Assembly (NCBI GenBank): GCA_021186555.1
Contig: JAJKFL010000014.1
Location: forward strand, 21,397,033 to 21,461,032
DNA length: 64,000 nt
Source: Reticulitermes speratus
Taxonomy: Eukaryota > Arthropoda > Insecta > Blattodea > Rhinotermitidae
Reading direction: 5' to 3'
Under the pieces are notes generated by a model. The model was given only the letters and a program-made list of their open reading frames with translations. It was not told the origin of the DNA and did not search any database. This document shows positions 1 to 58,419 of this stretch, piece by piece. The stretch's first letter is position 1. Each line of letters opens with the position of its first letter. Both the position numbers and the translations under genes were made by a program.

Positions 1-1776
1 TGATTTGATAGCAAGGCTCAGTGGGGACGGTGTATACTGCCAGGGATATGCCGACGACATTTGTTTGTTGACAATGGGGAAATTCCCAAACACTGTGTCA
101 GAGCTCATGCAAGGGGCTCTTCATACAGTAGAGAAATGGTGCGGCAGAGTCGGCCTGTCAGTTAACCCTGATAAGACCGACATGGTGGTCTTTACAAGAA
201 GAAGAAAACTTGAAGGTTTCTTTGAACCCCTCTTCTTTGGAAGCACACTGCACCGTTCTGGGGCGGTCAAATATCTGGGAATAATCCTAGATTCTCGACT
301 GTCCTGGCGGGAGCATGTGAATATCAAGGTGAAGAAGGCACATAACTTGTTATGGGCCTGCAGGAGGGCCTTTGGTAGGACGTGGGGCCTACAACCCAAA
401 GTGGTCTATTGGCTATACGTTTCTATCATACGGCCGTCCGTCACCTTTGCATCTCTAGTCTGGTGGCCTGGCTGTCGAACAGCTAGTGCCAAGAAACAGC
501 TAAGTAGAATCCAGAGATCAGCTTGTCTGGGAATAACGGGCTATGCGCACTACACCGACCAGTGCCTTGGAGGTACTTACTTGCCTTCCACCACTTGATC
601 TGGTGGTCCAAAGTGAGGCAAGATTAGCTGCGCATAGAATCTGGAGTCTGGGATGTTGGTCTTACCTGCACCCCAATGGCGGACATAGTAATATATTAAT
701 ACGGCTTCAGAAATCGGATCCCATATTTAGTATGGGGAATGATATCATGAGGCCGATATACAACTTTGAGATTAGGTATAAGGTTAACATGTTGAATAGA
801 GAGGAGTGGACAAAGGGACCTGGATCCCCGCCTGTAATAAAAGGGCTCGTCTGGTATACAGATGGGTCCAGGACACGGGGGGAGATCGGGGGCCGGAGTC
901 TATGGGCAATCCTCAGGGAGGAGGCTCAGTATCTCTCTAGGAAAACATGTAACAGTTTTCCAGGCTGAGATATATGCTATCTTGGCCTGTGCCTATGAAA
1001 TACAAGCTTATGTAGGATCAGAGAAATACATTAGTATCTGCTCTGATAGTCAAGCAGCATTGAAGGCTATTCAGGCTGCTAAAACAACGTCCCCATTGGT
1101 GCGACAGTGCCAAAGGGCGTTGAATGATATCTCCACCCGCCACTCCGTGGAACTCTTTTGGGTTCCCGGACATACTGGAATATGTGGAAATGAAATCGCC
1201 GACGAGCTCGCAAAAGGGGGTTCTGGGAACAGCTTTATGGGACCAGAGCTGGCCCTGGGAGTCTCAAGGCAAAGTATAAGGAAGAAAATTCAGTGCTGGT
1301 TAGATAAACAGCACTTGATAATGTGGCAGGGATTAGCTGGCACTCAAAAACAGGCTCGAGAGATGATCTCGGGCCCTTGTATTGCCGCTAAGACCAAACT
1401 GCTGTCCTTTAATAGGACACAATCCAGAGTGGTTGTTGGCCTACTCACTGGACATAACACTCTGAGAAGACATCTTCACATAATGGGACTAAGTGATAGC
1501 CCCATGTGTAGGAAATGCAGAGCAGAGGAGGAAACCTCAGCTCATGTCTTGTGCGAATGTGAAGCCCTGGCAACACATAGACACACTTACTTGGGTTCTT
1601 TCTTTTTACACCCTGAAGATATCAAAGAACTAGGCCTAGGGGCGATCTGGACCTTTATTATAAGGACAGGGCTCCTGACCTAGATTTGGTTAAGGGGCAC
1701 AAAGGGCCTGCTAAAGGCCTACGTGCATCGGGACCATAAAGGGCCCGACCCATATTTCTATTCTATTCTATTCTAC
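1..1776 (+). mobile_element. LINE (I/LOA/R1 superfamily), 3' part; continues left of the window
   Basis: This is the 3' end of a non-LTR retrotransposon. Coding sequence for the end of the reverse transcriptase, an RNase H domain and a C-terminal zinc knuckle fills the first 1.68 kb. A short 3' UTR follows and ends in a (TTCTA)n tail at about 1755-1776. The same 3' UTR wording (a purine-rich block, then 'gggcccgaccca') occurs at the end of the second copy at 39241-39836, which confirms the element's 3' boundary. RT plus RNase H plus CCHC is the layout of I/LOA/R1-type elements; the exact clade cannot be fixed by eye. Confidence 0.9.
5..1683 (+). pseudogene. LINE ORF2 remnant: RT C-terminus, RNase H, zinc knuckle
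   Basis: The reading frame starts inside the RT palm with the YADD active-site motif (about 50-61) and continues through the thumb (VKYLGIILDSRLSW, about 268-309). It is then broken twice: a frameshift near 545-600 and another near 880-900, inside the RNase H start (WYTDGS). The third segment (862-1683) carries the remaining RNase H acidic motifs: AEIYA, SDSQAA and GNEIADELA, preceded by VPGHTG. A CX2C...H...C cluster with CEALATHR follows near 1507-1580. All RNase H catalytic positions can be recognised, but the frameshifts make this copy inactive. Closely related to the copy at 39241. Confidence 0.88.
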
Positions 1777-2947
1777 ACATTGGTGAACACTTGCTCTCAC
1801 ACTTCTTTGGACCCTTTGCAGTGTCTGTGCTTAGTCATGAACCTGTTGTACACCACACTCCCTGGTACGTGGGTTGAATGATCCTTTGTAATATAAAAAT
1901 GGATCATTAAGAAATAGGATTGGGAGGGGGTGGGAATTCGGGGACAGGATTGACGTGTCCCAGGACTGGGACAAGTGACAGGCTCTTTAATGAACTTTTG
2001 GGTTTCATAAAATGTGGGGAATTTTGTGACTAGCTGGGGAACTATTAGCTTCTCAAGAAGGACTGTGCTCCTTCAAGTTAGCAAGAACTGTAGAACAGGA
2101 AAGGAACACATATTCTAAAGAAAAGAGTTTATTTGGATTTTTTCCACAGTATACATCTTACTGTAGGTGCATATCAAATTTTGGGCACAACGAAAGGCTA
2201 AAGAAATATCACATGAATGTGACTGTTGGACCTGTTCTATTTTACATCACTGGCCACTTCATGACATTTTTGGGGCTATATAGTATGTCCTCAAAGGTGG
2301 ACACAAGGGTTAAATTACTGGAATGGTCATGTTCACTTAAAAGTTTGGTCATTTCATGTTCACATCTTGTAACTTTTCAATTACTGTGCTTGATTTTGAC
2401 TTTAGAGCCATTGTAGATTAAATAGTAAACTTAATAAATGAAAGAGCAGCCATGGCAGTATTTTCTGTTGGTACAGTGGGAGACATACTGTGTCCTGGAT
2501 TTCATTTGTGGGTAGAAGTGAAATCTATTAACAATGGCAGCTAATTCATAAAATGCCCCACGTTATTCGTATAAATATTTATCTCTTTTAACCACATTTT
2601 GTTAGAAGCAAAGATGGTCATTCATTTTCAGGGCATTTCTGGGGAGCGTCATGATTATGTTGTCAGCTCTGTCCAGGTGAGAGCAACAAAACTGCATGAA
2701 TAGGCAGGACACAGCAGGCAGAAGTGCCACAGAGAGGGCTCTCCTGGAGAATGTATGAAAGTGAAGTATGTATGGATATATGATTTATAGCACCAACATT
2801 TAAAAACGAATGACTATACTCTTCTTTCTTGTAATGTTCTACGAAGTTGCACAATAGTCTGTGTCCTGTATTCAGCATATGGAACTAACGTTCTGAAGAA
2901 AATTAATTCATTTATTCATTCATTTTACATTCCATGGATCCTTGTAA

Positions 2948-2960
2948 GGGGGGGGGGGGG
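2948..2960 (+). repeat. Poly(G) run, 13 bases
   Basis: Uninterrupted G tract in AT-rich sequence. It is one of six G/C homopolymers of 11 bases or more in the window. Confidence 0.95.
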
Positions 2961-3010
2961 AACCTGACAGATGTGCAATTAAGTTTCCATATACATATAA
3001 TAAACGGTGT

Positions 3011-3012
<2 letters not shown>

Positions 3013-3043
<31 letters not shown>
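3013..3043. repeat. (TA)n microsatellite
   Basis: About 15 uninterrupted AT units. Confidence 0.95.
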
Positions 3044-3046
<3 letters not shown>

Positions 3047-3299
3047 TAGAAAGCATGTGTCATATTGAACAATAACAATACTTATGAATAGTAGTTGTAA
3101 TAAAATAATACATATAAAATAAGTGCGATAATCACATGTAAAATATTTTGGTAATGACTGGAAAAAAACATGCACACACTTATAAAGGGATCGTTATGGT
3201 CCTCATTTTGGGAATCATATTTAACAAATGAACTGAGTGTTATTGGATGCTATTGCCTCCACTGTTAATACTAATAAATACTATATATGCAACCTATGA

Positions 3300-3620
3300 A
3301 GAACAGCCCACATCGAAGTGTAATCTGTGATACGTGCGTACGTAAAACAGAGATTTAATCCGTGATGTGAAATATGTCAAGATGGCGCCAAGTGAATAAT
3401 TGAAGTTGTGCGAAGGCTCGTTCCGTAGAAGTTAATTGTTGTTTGACCCAGTCGTGTGTAGAAAAGGCCCGGCCAGTCATATTCCGTAGTGGTGAGTGAA
3501 TTTGGGTCACGTGTAGAATCTGGCGATGATGTCGTGACAAATATAGTACACGGAAATTCGACGTACATTGATGTCATGTGTGTTTGGTGTAGCAGTATCG
3601 AATGCATCGATGATTTGTAA
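3300..3620 (+). promoter_or_regulatory. CpG-rich patch: candidate DHX35 promoter and 5' UTR exon
   Basis: CpG dinucleotides are frequent here (more than 20 in about 320 bp) and scarce in the sequence on either side. Within the patch, CAAGATGGCGCC (3378-3389) resembles the YY1-type element often found just downstream of housekeeping transcription starts. A good 5' splice site, G|GTGAGTG, lies at 3491/3492. The first recognisable coding exon of DHX35 (9956-10022) has its own 3' splice site, so an upstream non-coding exon is required and this patch is the best candidate. The transcription start itself cannot be seen. Confidence 0.5.
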
Positions 3621-3920
3621 GACTTAGGTAAGGTGAAAATTTCGTTAATATTCAGACCTCACTCATATTTTGAGGCCTATATGTTCCATGTATGCATTTA
3701 AGGAAACTGTCGTAAGTTGATTTTGTGTGGCATATATTATTTTAGACGTTCCGAAATTTACACAGTTTTGATCACATCTGCATTAAATAAGAAGCGGGAT
3801 ATATATCGTCAGATGTGTGTTACAAGGTTGCAGTTGATGAAATATTGAATTAAGTACTGGATGGCTGGCCAGTAAACTATGTAAAGGGTAGTAATTTGTA
3901 AAGTGAGGGGGGATTTGTTT

Positions 3921-3933
3921 GGGGGGGGGGGGG
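3921..3933 (+). repeat. Poly(G) run, 13 bases
   Basis: Uninterrupted G tract, preceded by another G-rich stretch at 3906-3912. Confidence 0.95.
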
Positions 3934-4210
3934 TGGTTCCTTCACACATCTTTTAAGTTATGAAAATAATCTTTTCCTGTATGCCTTTGAGTTGAGTTGG
4001 TGGTCATTCTTGTTTCTCTGAAGTTGTGAGAATAACCTTTTCTATTACATTCTTGAGTAGAGTGGATGAAGATGAAGTTATTAACCCAAGAGAGAAACAT
4101 TTTCAGTCCAATCACATTTCACTCATATTTTGGTTTTGTTCAGTGCATTTTCTGTGGTCATAAGTGGCCCAATCCAGTTCAGCATATGTATATTTGATTT
4201 CGTTATAAGA

Positions 4211-4330
4211 GTAAAGGTAAAGTTCTCCCTAGAACAGGCCATGAAGGCCCAAGGGGGAGTAGAGGTATAGCTGTACTCTTTCTTTAACCTCGGCTCTAGA
4301 TGGGTTTGGGTTTGAATTTGAGCTTGATGA
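4211..4330 (-). mobile_element. tRNA-derived SINE, 3' fragment
   Basis: The block reading 'gtagaggtatagctgtact' with a flanking gtaaaggtaaag tail also occurs, diverged, at 35740-35830 and 50130-50180, and in reverse orientation at 36560-36640. Those loci also carry tRNA-like heads, so this is the tail half of the same SINE family. Confidence 0.6.
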
Positions 4331-4959
4331 TCTGATCATGATTCTGTTAGCCTGTCTGTAGAGCAAAGAAAGGATGAACAAGTAAAGCATTACTTGTATA
4401 ATTAAACAGTTTGGCATAAAATAAAGCAAATTAATATAAAACCACCAATTTTGTGTTAGTGAAGCAGTTTTAACTGGAAAGTTCTATATCATATGTGTCT
4501 GTCAAATGAACGGATGATTTTTTTTTAGTATGCAGTGCAGTTTGCAAGTGGCCAGATTCAGAAGATGGGTTGAAAATGTCAATTAATATAAATAAAAATA
4601 CTGCGTCTTGAAAGAAATTATCTCAGATCTGAAGACATAGCAGTACATATTTGTAAACAGGAATGTGTCAATGACCAAGGTATGAGTGAAGAATGTGTAA
4701 AGTGTAAAAAATACTAAGGAAAGACACGCACTTAATACCTTTATCTCTTGTGTCATGTACGGAGAATGAATCATAAAATTTAAATAATCAAAGATGTGTC
4801 ACAGATGCACTTTTGAAAGTAGGTATGTTTATGTAATGTCTTTCAAGAAGTGGTAACACTATCTGGACTGAAGTGAATGGTTTTAGTCTTGTAGATAAAG
4901 CAGAAGATAACAGTATTGATTATATACAATAGATAAAAGTCGTAACAGTTTCAGTCTCT

Positions 4960-5095
4960 TACAAAGACTGTATAGGAGGATGTGGACAGGATACAGGCAC
5001 ATAGGAGAGGTGAGAAATGCATGCAACATTTTAGTTGGAAAACATGAAGGTATGTGACCCTTTGGGAGACTTGGCATAGATGGGAGGTTACGATT
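4960..5095 (-). repeat. Interspersed repeat relic (family A)
   Basis: The - strand translation contains a decayed 'FPTKMLHAFLTSPMC' string. The same string family appears at 43486-43825 (FPTKTLYAFLFSQIC), 39905-40215 and 60370-60690. I recognise it as an abundant insect interspersed repeat but cannot name its class. Confidence 0.6.
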
Positions 5096-5422
5096 AAATG
5101 GATAGAGACACTCATCGACTTCCAGCCACTCATACTTGTGACCATGATACAATCGGTAAATCTTGCCATTGGTCAGTGCGGTGTGCTTGTGTAAGAGTTG
5201 ATGTTGTGTCTGGGCCCGTTGTTTTTGTTTTTGTGAGTTGGCTGCGATGTTGTGTACAGTATTGTATTTGGGTGTTTGATCTGTGTTTACATTTTACTTT
5301 ATTACAAATTGTTATGTGTTTTCTTGTGTCCATATGGCAAGTAAGAAGAAAAGTGAAAGTGATGAAGGTCGTGATAAAAGAAAGTTATAGTAGATTTAGC
5401 AAGATATATATAATTGATACCA

Positions 5423-5424
<2 letters not shown>

Positions 5425-5494
<70 letters not shown>
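5425..5494. repeat. (TA)n microsatellite followed by poly(T)
   Basis: About 25 TA units are followed directly by roughly 18 T residues. Confidence 0.95.
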
Positions 5495-5945
5495 GCTGTG
5501 ATGAATAATGGTAGTGTAATGGTAGTCGGCAGTCAATGTGTGTGTACTGTCAGTTATTTCTGACTTGACCTGCTCATCAAGACAGGACTCTGTCTTGAAT
5601 TGTGTGACAGATCCAGTGGCAGGCTTTTGTGAATGTAGTAATGAATTTCTTATGTTTTATATTAAGGCAGTACCTGTTACCTTCTGAGAAAGGATTCTTA
5701 TTTGTGGAGTTCATGCTTTATATTTGTAAATTCTCTGGAATAAGAGTGGAAAATTCTTCATGACATGGGTCATACTGGTGAACCAAACTAAAATGCTAAT
5801 GCAGTCCAAGGCCAGTTGTCCAAACATTTTTAAATAATATATTTGTAAAATTTATTTTTTTGATCAGTTCTTGGCATAGGATTTTCTGGTGGCCCACTTA
5901 GTTTGTGTTATGGGGCCAGATAATTCTTCTGGCTGTAATTGTGTA

Positions 5946-5957
5946 CCCCCCCCCCCC
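5946..5957 (+). repeat. Poly(C) run, 12 bases
   Basis: Uninterrupted C tract, equivalent to poly(G) on the other strand. Confidence 0.95.
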
Positions 5958-8900
5958 TCATGGTGTTTATTATTGCCTTTAGTTGTCAGGATTTTTGGAT
6001 ATGAGATCTTTATAACTGGACTGACCTGAAAAACAGGAATTTTCTGAATCTATTTTGTTCTTCATTTCATTGTTTTACTGTAATTTCTGAATAATTGTAT
6101 TATGGTACTATGTTATATTATGGATTTTTTTTGTGTAATTGTATGAAGTTTCCATGAATGTGTGAGCTTGATGTTCCCTGCATGCTATTTTAGTTAAGGC
6201 AAATACTACCGTGGTCAAAGGCCAGCCACACCATTCTTTACTATTGTTTACTTCCAGCAGATTTTTTGACCTACACTGCAGGTCTGTTATGAATTGAATG
6301 GTATGCTCTCTTCCACAAATGTCTGCTTGCCCACACTCACTTGTGAGGCACAAAACTTGCAGATTCATGCTACCTGCTGTACAAAACTCATGGCTAGACC
6401 AGTTTCTGTACTATCTTTTACAAGAATTTTTGTTTTATGCTTTTTATATTTTTACACAGTCAACAGGCCAAGGGCAGGTTTGAGTCTGACTGACTGGTTC
6501 CTGTTTCTGCTATTTGCTTGTCAGTAGGTGTATATCTGGTAAGTGTCTTTGGTGAAGGTTATCTGTCTTGCTCAACATAATCATTTTATCTGTGAAAACT
6601 GGCTTGTCATTGGAATTTAATGGAAGAGTGGAGTATAGTTCATGAATTCTTAGATCTGCTGTTGCAGTTTCATTTCACACACCCTACTTCTTATACATAT
6701 TTTATACTTCACCTGATAGTCTGTTCTAGAGCAGGAACTCCCTACTGTAATTATTAGATTGACCACAGCCCTTGGGTACTTATCCAAATTTTAAACTGTT
6801 GAGGATGAAAACATTCAAATTATGTCCATCTTAAATTAGTTGAGTAGTCAAATAATTCTTGAAAATTTTTAGAGACACATTTTATTTTATATTAAATAAT
6901 GACAAAATTTACATTTTGATTTTGAAGTGATGCTTGATTTAAGAAGAGTGAAAATGTTTGGAAACCTCAGTAGACTGTAGATGACATTAAAAATGACATG
7001 CAGTTATTAAATATGTATGTGGTAAATAGAAGTACAGATGATAACAGAGAAAAATGATTCAACAACCTTAATGGAAGGAATGGTTAGAGACTCCTAAAAT
7101 TTGTCTGTTAGTACATTTCCAAAAGATATTGTTATAGGAGCACAGTCAGTTGGCAATGATGCCAGAAGAGGCTCAAGCTTAGAAGTAGCAGTTTAAACAT
7201 GAGAAGAACTGGAGCAGAAACACACTGTCACATATGCATGTTATGCACTCCTGTGTATGACATATTAATAAAATGCAGTTACAACTTGCTTGTTGTGAAA
7301 CAGATGTGAAACTGCAGACAGAAAGTGTTGAAGGAAGTGTACTACCGATAACAGTGAAGATAAACTGTACTGTAAGAGGGAATTAGTCATTCTCTGTTGA
7401 AGTTTGTGCTGTGCATTTGTACATGAAAGTTGCAGGAAATATGCTTGCTAATCAGTTGAAATAAACTGTTACACCCAAGAGTGATGCATTAAGGAAGAGG
7501 AGTAATTTTTTTAAGGTATGAACATTTCTAGTATACTGATAGACAGGCATGCTTGCACACTTACTGGTTTTAGCCTGTTGCTCATCAACCGATTCACTTA
7601 CTTTTTGTGTCGCTGAGCCAGATACTGTATAGTTGTGTGCAAGGCTTTATTTGATGTACTATTTCAGAATCTTCGAACAGAGGAAACGTCCATCTTAACT
7701 TTTTAATGACTATCACTAAATCTGTTTGCAAAGAACTGATTTAATAAACAAGTATCTTACTTTTTGGGGTAATCATAAGTTTCAGTGGAATAACAGCTGC
7801 GTATGTGTAGGTAGTGATAAATTTATGTGATGGTTCTGAAACCTTTCTTTACATGATACAATCATATGTTATAAATGAAGCTGTCCATAGCTTTTAGGGT
7901 TGGTGACAGCCATTAATTATCTCAATCTTGTGACACATTTAATCCAACTTACATTTTTCGTCTTTGCTAGTTTTTAAATGTCCAAACAGCTCGTTGTTGA
8001 CATTCACCTTTGGAAACATCTGTGTGCAGTTATTCAGATATGGTATATGCGTGAGAGAGCTGCTGTTTACATATACATTGTTGATTACTGGGTGCATGTT
8101 TATAAAAATTTAATGTCATCATTATATTTGACACAGAATAGGTATAGTGTTTTTGTGTAAAGGAAGAGGCATATGCATCAAGTGATTATCTGTGGTATGT
8201 TTTTGATGATTTTTACAATGAACGTGTCAGGTAGGCGCACAAATTTCATATTGCATGCTTCATGAGACATGCTTATGTAACACTTGTTATGTGGGTATTA
8301 ACAGGTTTAAAAAAATTGCTTCAGGGACACACACTTGTCAGTTTTAAGTTAAGTTTCTCCACATTTGTCAGCATATAATTCTGTGCTACTTGTTCCATTT
8401 TCTTTACAGTATAGTGAAGATGTGGTTCAGATTTGTAACAAAGAGCAAAGACAACAGAGCTCATATTCAGGGTTGAGAATTTGGTACGTTCCCCTAAAGT
8501 TAGGTCCAAAGGATTTGCAGAGCCCATTGTTTAGGTATATTTCTGGTTATGACATGAGCAGTTGACCTATCTCTGTTTTAAACACTGTCTACTGTATTTT
8601 TCTAATTATGTCAGAGGCCAATGTGATTGATAAATACCAAGGACCACTTCATGCAAATGGAATGAAAATATTATGGGGTGTGTTTCAGAAGAACTGTATT
8701 GTATGCGAGTTTTAAGTAGATGGAACTGAGAATGTAGACTTACCTCAGTGACTTGTTGGTATGGGGAGTTCAACCATTATATTTAACTGAGTGTAGGGTA
8801 CATCTTTTATTGGCTTGGTGTTTTCCAGTTTTTCCAGCCATTCTGTTAGTGCATTATCACTAATATGAAGATGTAAAAATTTGAAATTTATATTATAGCA

Positions 8901-9955
8901 CATTTAATTAACTCAGATGTTACAATTATTTTCCAAAGAATTTATTTTATAAAGTGAGAAATTGGCAACATATGGTAATCCTCTAATGTACAGGAGCATT
9001 GGAGAAACACTCCACAGTCTTAAAGTTGAATACAGTAAAAACTGCAATATCTGGTACCTCCATGATCAAAGGTTTATTGGATATCGTCATTTTCGAGGTG
9101 TTAGAATGTTGTACCTGATGTGTATCTTATTGTACATAGCGATTTAATTGACAGACCTAACCATTTAATTTGTCACTTGATACCCTGTTCTGTTGTTCCT
9201 ACTGCACTGGGCTATGAACCAGACAATTTTCCACTATCATAGTGTGTAGGTGATACATGCAGATTGGTCTGCATCTTCTAATCAGTATGCAAGCCAAACT
9301 TCACATCGCATTGTAAATGAAATATTGACCAACTGTTCACCATAATACATGTGCTGAATAAAGATTTTGGTATTCAGATTGTTCAGTCATGGAGGTGAGT
9401 AGATCTGTGAAACAATCATTGTTGATCTGGGATTTTAAAAAAAGCAGAAGCAGAAATAAGTATGTTGGGAAATGTTAAGCATTAGGACAGAATTTCTAGG
9501 CACCAGGGATTTGTCAAGGCCTGCTTTAAGACTTACCACCATGCTGAGGTATGTGACCAATGATACTAGATGCTTTCATTTCACGAACATGTGCAATGAA
9601 ATGATTTTCAGATTTCATTTTCAGCAGAAGTTGTTAGAGAGGGTACTTCCATATGCATACATGACTCCGCTCACCCAGCAGTCCATTGTTGGGCACACAT
9701 GGTTGGACGTCAGACCAACATTTTAGCACACACAGTTGAGTGCTTATATTGAAGTCCGGAACCGCACTGAATAGTTTTGCGTCAGTCTGTTCATAATGAT
9801 TTTTGGTTTATGTACCTGCATATTATGTAGTTGTTCTGTTGTGTTTATTTTTGTATTCCGCTTGGGTTTTGGTGTGAAGAAGGAGTAACAATACTGAAGT
9901 ACTTTGTCAGTTTTTCTCTCAACTTTTCTACAATATAATTTTGTTCTTGTTACAG

Positions 9956-9970
9956 ATGCTGCATTTATAA
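9956..9970 (+). promoter_or_regulatory. Short upstream ORF in the DHX35 leader
   Basis: ATG CTG CAT TTA TAA begins exactly at the first base after a strong 3' splice site (pyrimidine-rich tract ending ttgttacag at 9955). It ends 12 bases before the DHX35 start codon at 9983. A four-codon upstream frame this close to the main start could lower initiation or act through reinitiation; that effect is inferred. Confidence 0.5.
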
Positions 9971-9982
9971 GGATATTAAGTT

Positions 9983-55381
<45,399 letters not shown>

Positions 55382-57170
55382 AGCAGAAGATTATACTGTG
55401 TTTGGTCTGAACCCTGTTTATGAGTTCGTAGTCTTATTGAACTTTGTATTCTGTATGCTGTTTGGACTGGAAGGGATAGATGTAAGTGATTTATATGAAT
55501 CTATTATACCATTTCATTCAGTTGACATTTACGAGAGAAGGCTAACATGAAAGTGGTTGTTTCTTGTTTTAACAGTGCCCTGTGAACTGTCTTCATTATA
55601 TGGCATTTTTGATAAATTACAGGGTTATTATAACCAGTTTGGAAGAATGTAGAAAGAAATGGTCATGGTCTGTTCCAGCATTTGTGTGAAGGGACCAATC
55701 AAAACCTCAAAGCCTCAGTCAAGGCAGCCATTCTCATGACTTGAGATTTGAATTGTGTTCCTCCTGCATGTGAAACATAAGTGCTAGACACTACCACATG
55801 AGTTTCAGGAGCACCACAATACATTGCAGCATTCACTTCCATGCACATTTGAAAATGTCAAATATGTGAACATGTAAACTTGTTGGAGACTTTACAGTTA
55901 TTATTGGCTTTAACTTTTCCAGTTTATGTTATGACTGCCATACAAAGTTTGGTTATTTTGAACTTAAACGCAGGGCACCCATTTGTGATGTAAGTACTTA
56001 TAGGCCTAATACTAAACAAGAAAGAAAGTTTGTGAACCATTTAGTTACACTGGAGTCTACAGACAACACTCAAATATTCCTTTTCTTAAATTCTTCCATA
56101 AAATTTGAAAGATAAAATGAAATACATGCAGAATAAGTTATGTCATGAAGTAGCATGGGAGCACCAAAGTGAATAAAAAAGTCTTGAATTAGCCCATGTC
56201 TAGAAATATGTCATTATTGAGTTACCCAATATGTTCTTAAGGTCATTAAGAGCAAATTGGCTGTTGAAAGTTATTATTACATGATAATACATTTTAAAGT
56301 GCCTTTCACGTGAAGTGCACTAAACGAATGCACACTGGGGCCTTTAAAATAAATAAAACTTTTCCTTACAATGTAAGTGTCATGTATCAAGTTCCATGAA
56401 AAACCTGTCAGAAGACTGAAAAGATAATATGTGAACGTTTATGTAGTCAAAAGTAAGCTTACCTTTAGATTGAATTAGGTATGGTTCATGAAACAGATGT
56501 ATGTGTAGTAGACTAAAGCTAGCATTACAGAAATCCTGTACGTCAGGTTGCATCAAAATCTGTCAACAGACTTGAAGGATATATATAAAAGTTCATTTAT
56601 GTCCTTTGGTGCAGTTCACCTAAAAAGAATTAAATCAAAATTAAAATGGTTTGACAAATTTAGCTTTATCTGTCATTCTGAACTTCATCCAGACTGGTCC
56701 TTTAGTTTGTGTACTGACATGCAGATAGTTTGTGTTTGTGTTCTTATGTGTAGACAGACATTGTGAAGCTAAAAGTTGTTTTTTAATTGTTTTTAAAGAC
56801 CTAAAATGGACATTACAAACAAACAAGGATTAACCCTTTAAAGACTAAATTCAAATTGAATTAGTAATGGTACCATTGTTTCATAAGGTGTCACCATCAT
56901 GCCAAAGCAGAAGAAAATCTCACACAAAAATCTTGTTATTGTACTTTCTACAAAAATATTACTGTAATAAAATTTGCATATTGTTTCACTGCCTGCTACC
57001 ATGCGAGTGTGCCATGTTCCTATTACAGACCTTAGGAAACCAAAAGTACTGCGTTTGCATGCCCTCCAGTAGGATCATGTTCATACCAAGTTTCGTGAAT
57101 ATCGGTAAAAGGGTTCAGAAATATTATCGTGCTAACAGTTCACTTATATGTGAAGGCATGTAATTGTAGG
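55382..57170 (+). other. DHX35 3' UTR and flank
   Basis: No coding sequence recognised. Candidate poly(A) signals AATAAA occur at 56172-56177 and 56348-56357. The real 3' end cannot be chosen by eye. CpG content rises after about 57170. Confidence 0.5.
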
Positions 57171-58059
57171 CCTACGTAATGGTTGGTAAACCCACGCAGT
57201 AATGGCGAGTCACGTGGGATGGGGGATCATTTACCCAGGTAAGTTTGTCAAGATAACCTTAATTTTGCGCTAGGGAAATACTATGTACGTACAGTCTGTT
57301 ATAACTGCTTCGTACCATTTCCGCCCTGATCGTACTTCATGACCAGTCTGACGTATCTCATTCGACGCTACACAAAGTCAGCGGTTGATACAGCGCCGTG
57401 AAACACCAGATTGGCCAGTTGTTATTAACCAACGAACTGATCCCTAGTAATTCGTAAGTTAGTTCAAGCGGTAACGTTTCAGACATGTACTAGGAGCATC
57501 TGAGTTCAATCACATGACGCACTGCACGGTGCTGCCACCATACACAAAACTTCTGAAATGGCAATCGAGACAATCCTGTTTGAATGTTTGCCGATCACCG
57601 AATGTGCTCAGGTTTGCAGTAGTTTTCCTCAGTTTTTCGAGATGACCGGGATAATACAGTAAACTAGGTCACAAGGGCTGCCTTCCACAGACTTATCTTA
57701 CCATTTTATGCTTTATGGTCTGAGGTACCGAAAGCTTCGTTAAGTAAACCATAAATAAAAATATCGAACTCTCTGGTAGCAGACCCAACAGTTCAGCACC
57801 ACTAATACCACAGCGTGCCATTGGATATGATCCCGAGCTTTCCACCATAATTACCTACTTTCCAAAGATCCGTGTTAATGTTATCTTCCTTTACCTTCTC
57901 GGTCCTCCATTCATTGACCGACAGGTTCCCCAACCAAAATTCTTTATACCTTCCTTGCCTCAACAATCCTAGCTATCTAGTATCTTGCAGGTTTGCACCC
58001 CTGAACCCCCGATCCAGGGGGCGGTCGGGGTTGGGGGGGGGGGGGGGGAGTGCCACAGC
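57171..58059. other. CpG-richer intergenic sequence; nothing recognised
   Basis: CpG is clearly more common than across the DHX35 body. No gene or element recognised. Ends with a poly(G) run at 58033-58048. Confidence 0.45.
58033..58048 (+). repeat. Poly(G) run, 16 bases
   Basis: Uninterrupted G tract in otherwise mixed sequence, preceded by further G-rich sequence. Confidence 0.95.
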
Positions 58060-58370
58060 CTTCGTCACTGTTCTACTCTGCATTGTCAATGCTACGTGTT
58101 CTGGCTGTTTACCATGTGTTGGCTTTATCGACAGTGCAAGTTTGGGCTTCGGTTTTGACCGCTGTGCTGCCCTGGCGGGATACATGGGGCTGCATATAAA
58201 CGAGTTAGAAACTGTCCGTGATTTCAGGCTTCCGCCGCGATATTGATGATATCTGCGCTCTTCTGGGTTATTACACAGCGTCGAATGGTAATCCTTTACC
58301 AACGTTGCGGGACAACGTATCGGTCCCATCTTCAAGGGTCAAGAAGTCCAAGAAGAAAAGAAGTTAGTAA
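58060..58370 (+). repeat. Probable interspersed repeat (family C)
   Basis: Ends with a translatable string, YTASNGNPLPTLRDNVSVPSS, followed by RVKKSKKKRS. I recognise similar strings from abundant repeats in several animal genomes. No intact gene. Confidence 0.45.
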
Positions 58371-58419
58371 CTAATAGCCTGTTAATTTTATATTGCTTTC
58401 ACCGTGCATTTTTCATACT

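Larger units (their letters stand above)
1777..3299. other. Gene-free stretch left of the promoter candidate
   Basis: No recognisable coding sequence. It is AT-rich and CpG-poor, with a 13-base poly(G) run (2948-2960) and a (TA)n tract (3013-3043). Short open frames here have no recognisable motif. Confidence 0.6.
3621..9955 (+). other. Probable DHX35 5' UTR intron; no gene recognised
   Basis: AT-rich sequence with no recognisable protein motif on either strand. It holds a poly(G) run (3921-3933), a SINE tail (4211-4330), a repeat relic (about 4960-5095), a long (TA)n plus poly(T) tract (5425-5494) and a poly(C) run (5946-5957). It would be intron 1 if the 5' UTR exon lies at 3300-3491. A short block near 9030-9050 shares the string tacagtaaaaactg with 11334-11347 and is probably a diverged DNA-transposon end. 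Confidence 0.45.

Noticed and set aside
5098-5508. 136-codon + strand frame
   Set aside because: Its end is translated (TA)n and poly(T), and its middle has the hydrophobic composition of chance AT-rich translation.
57872-58335. Overlapping open frames on both strands
   Set aside because: Run through a poly(G) tract and a probable repeat; no conserved domain.
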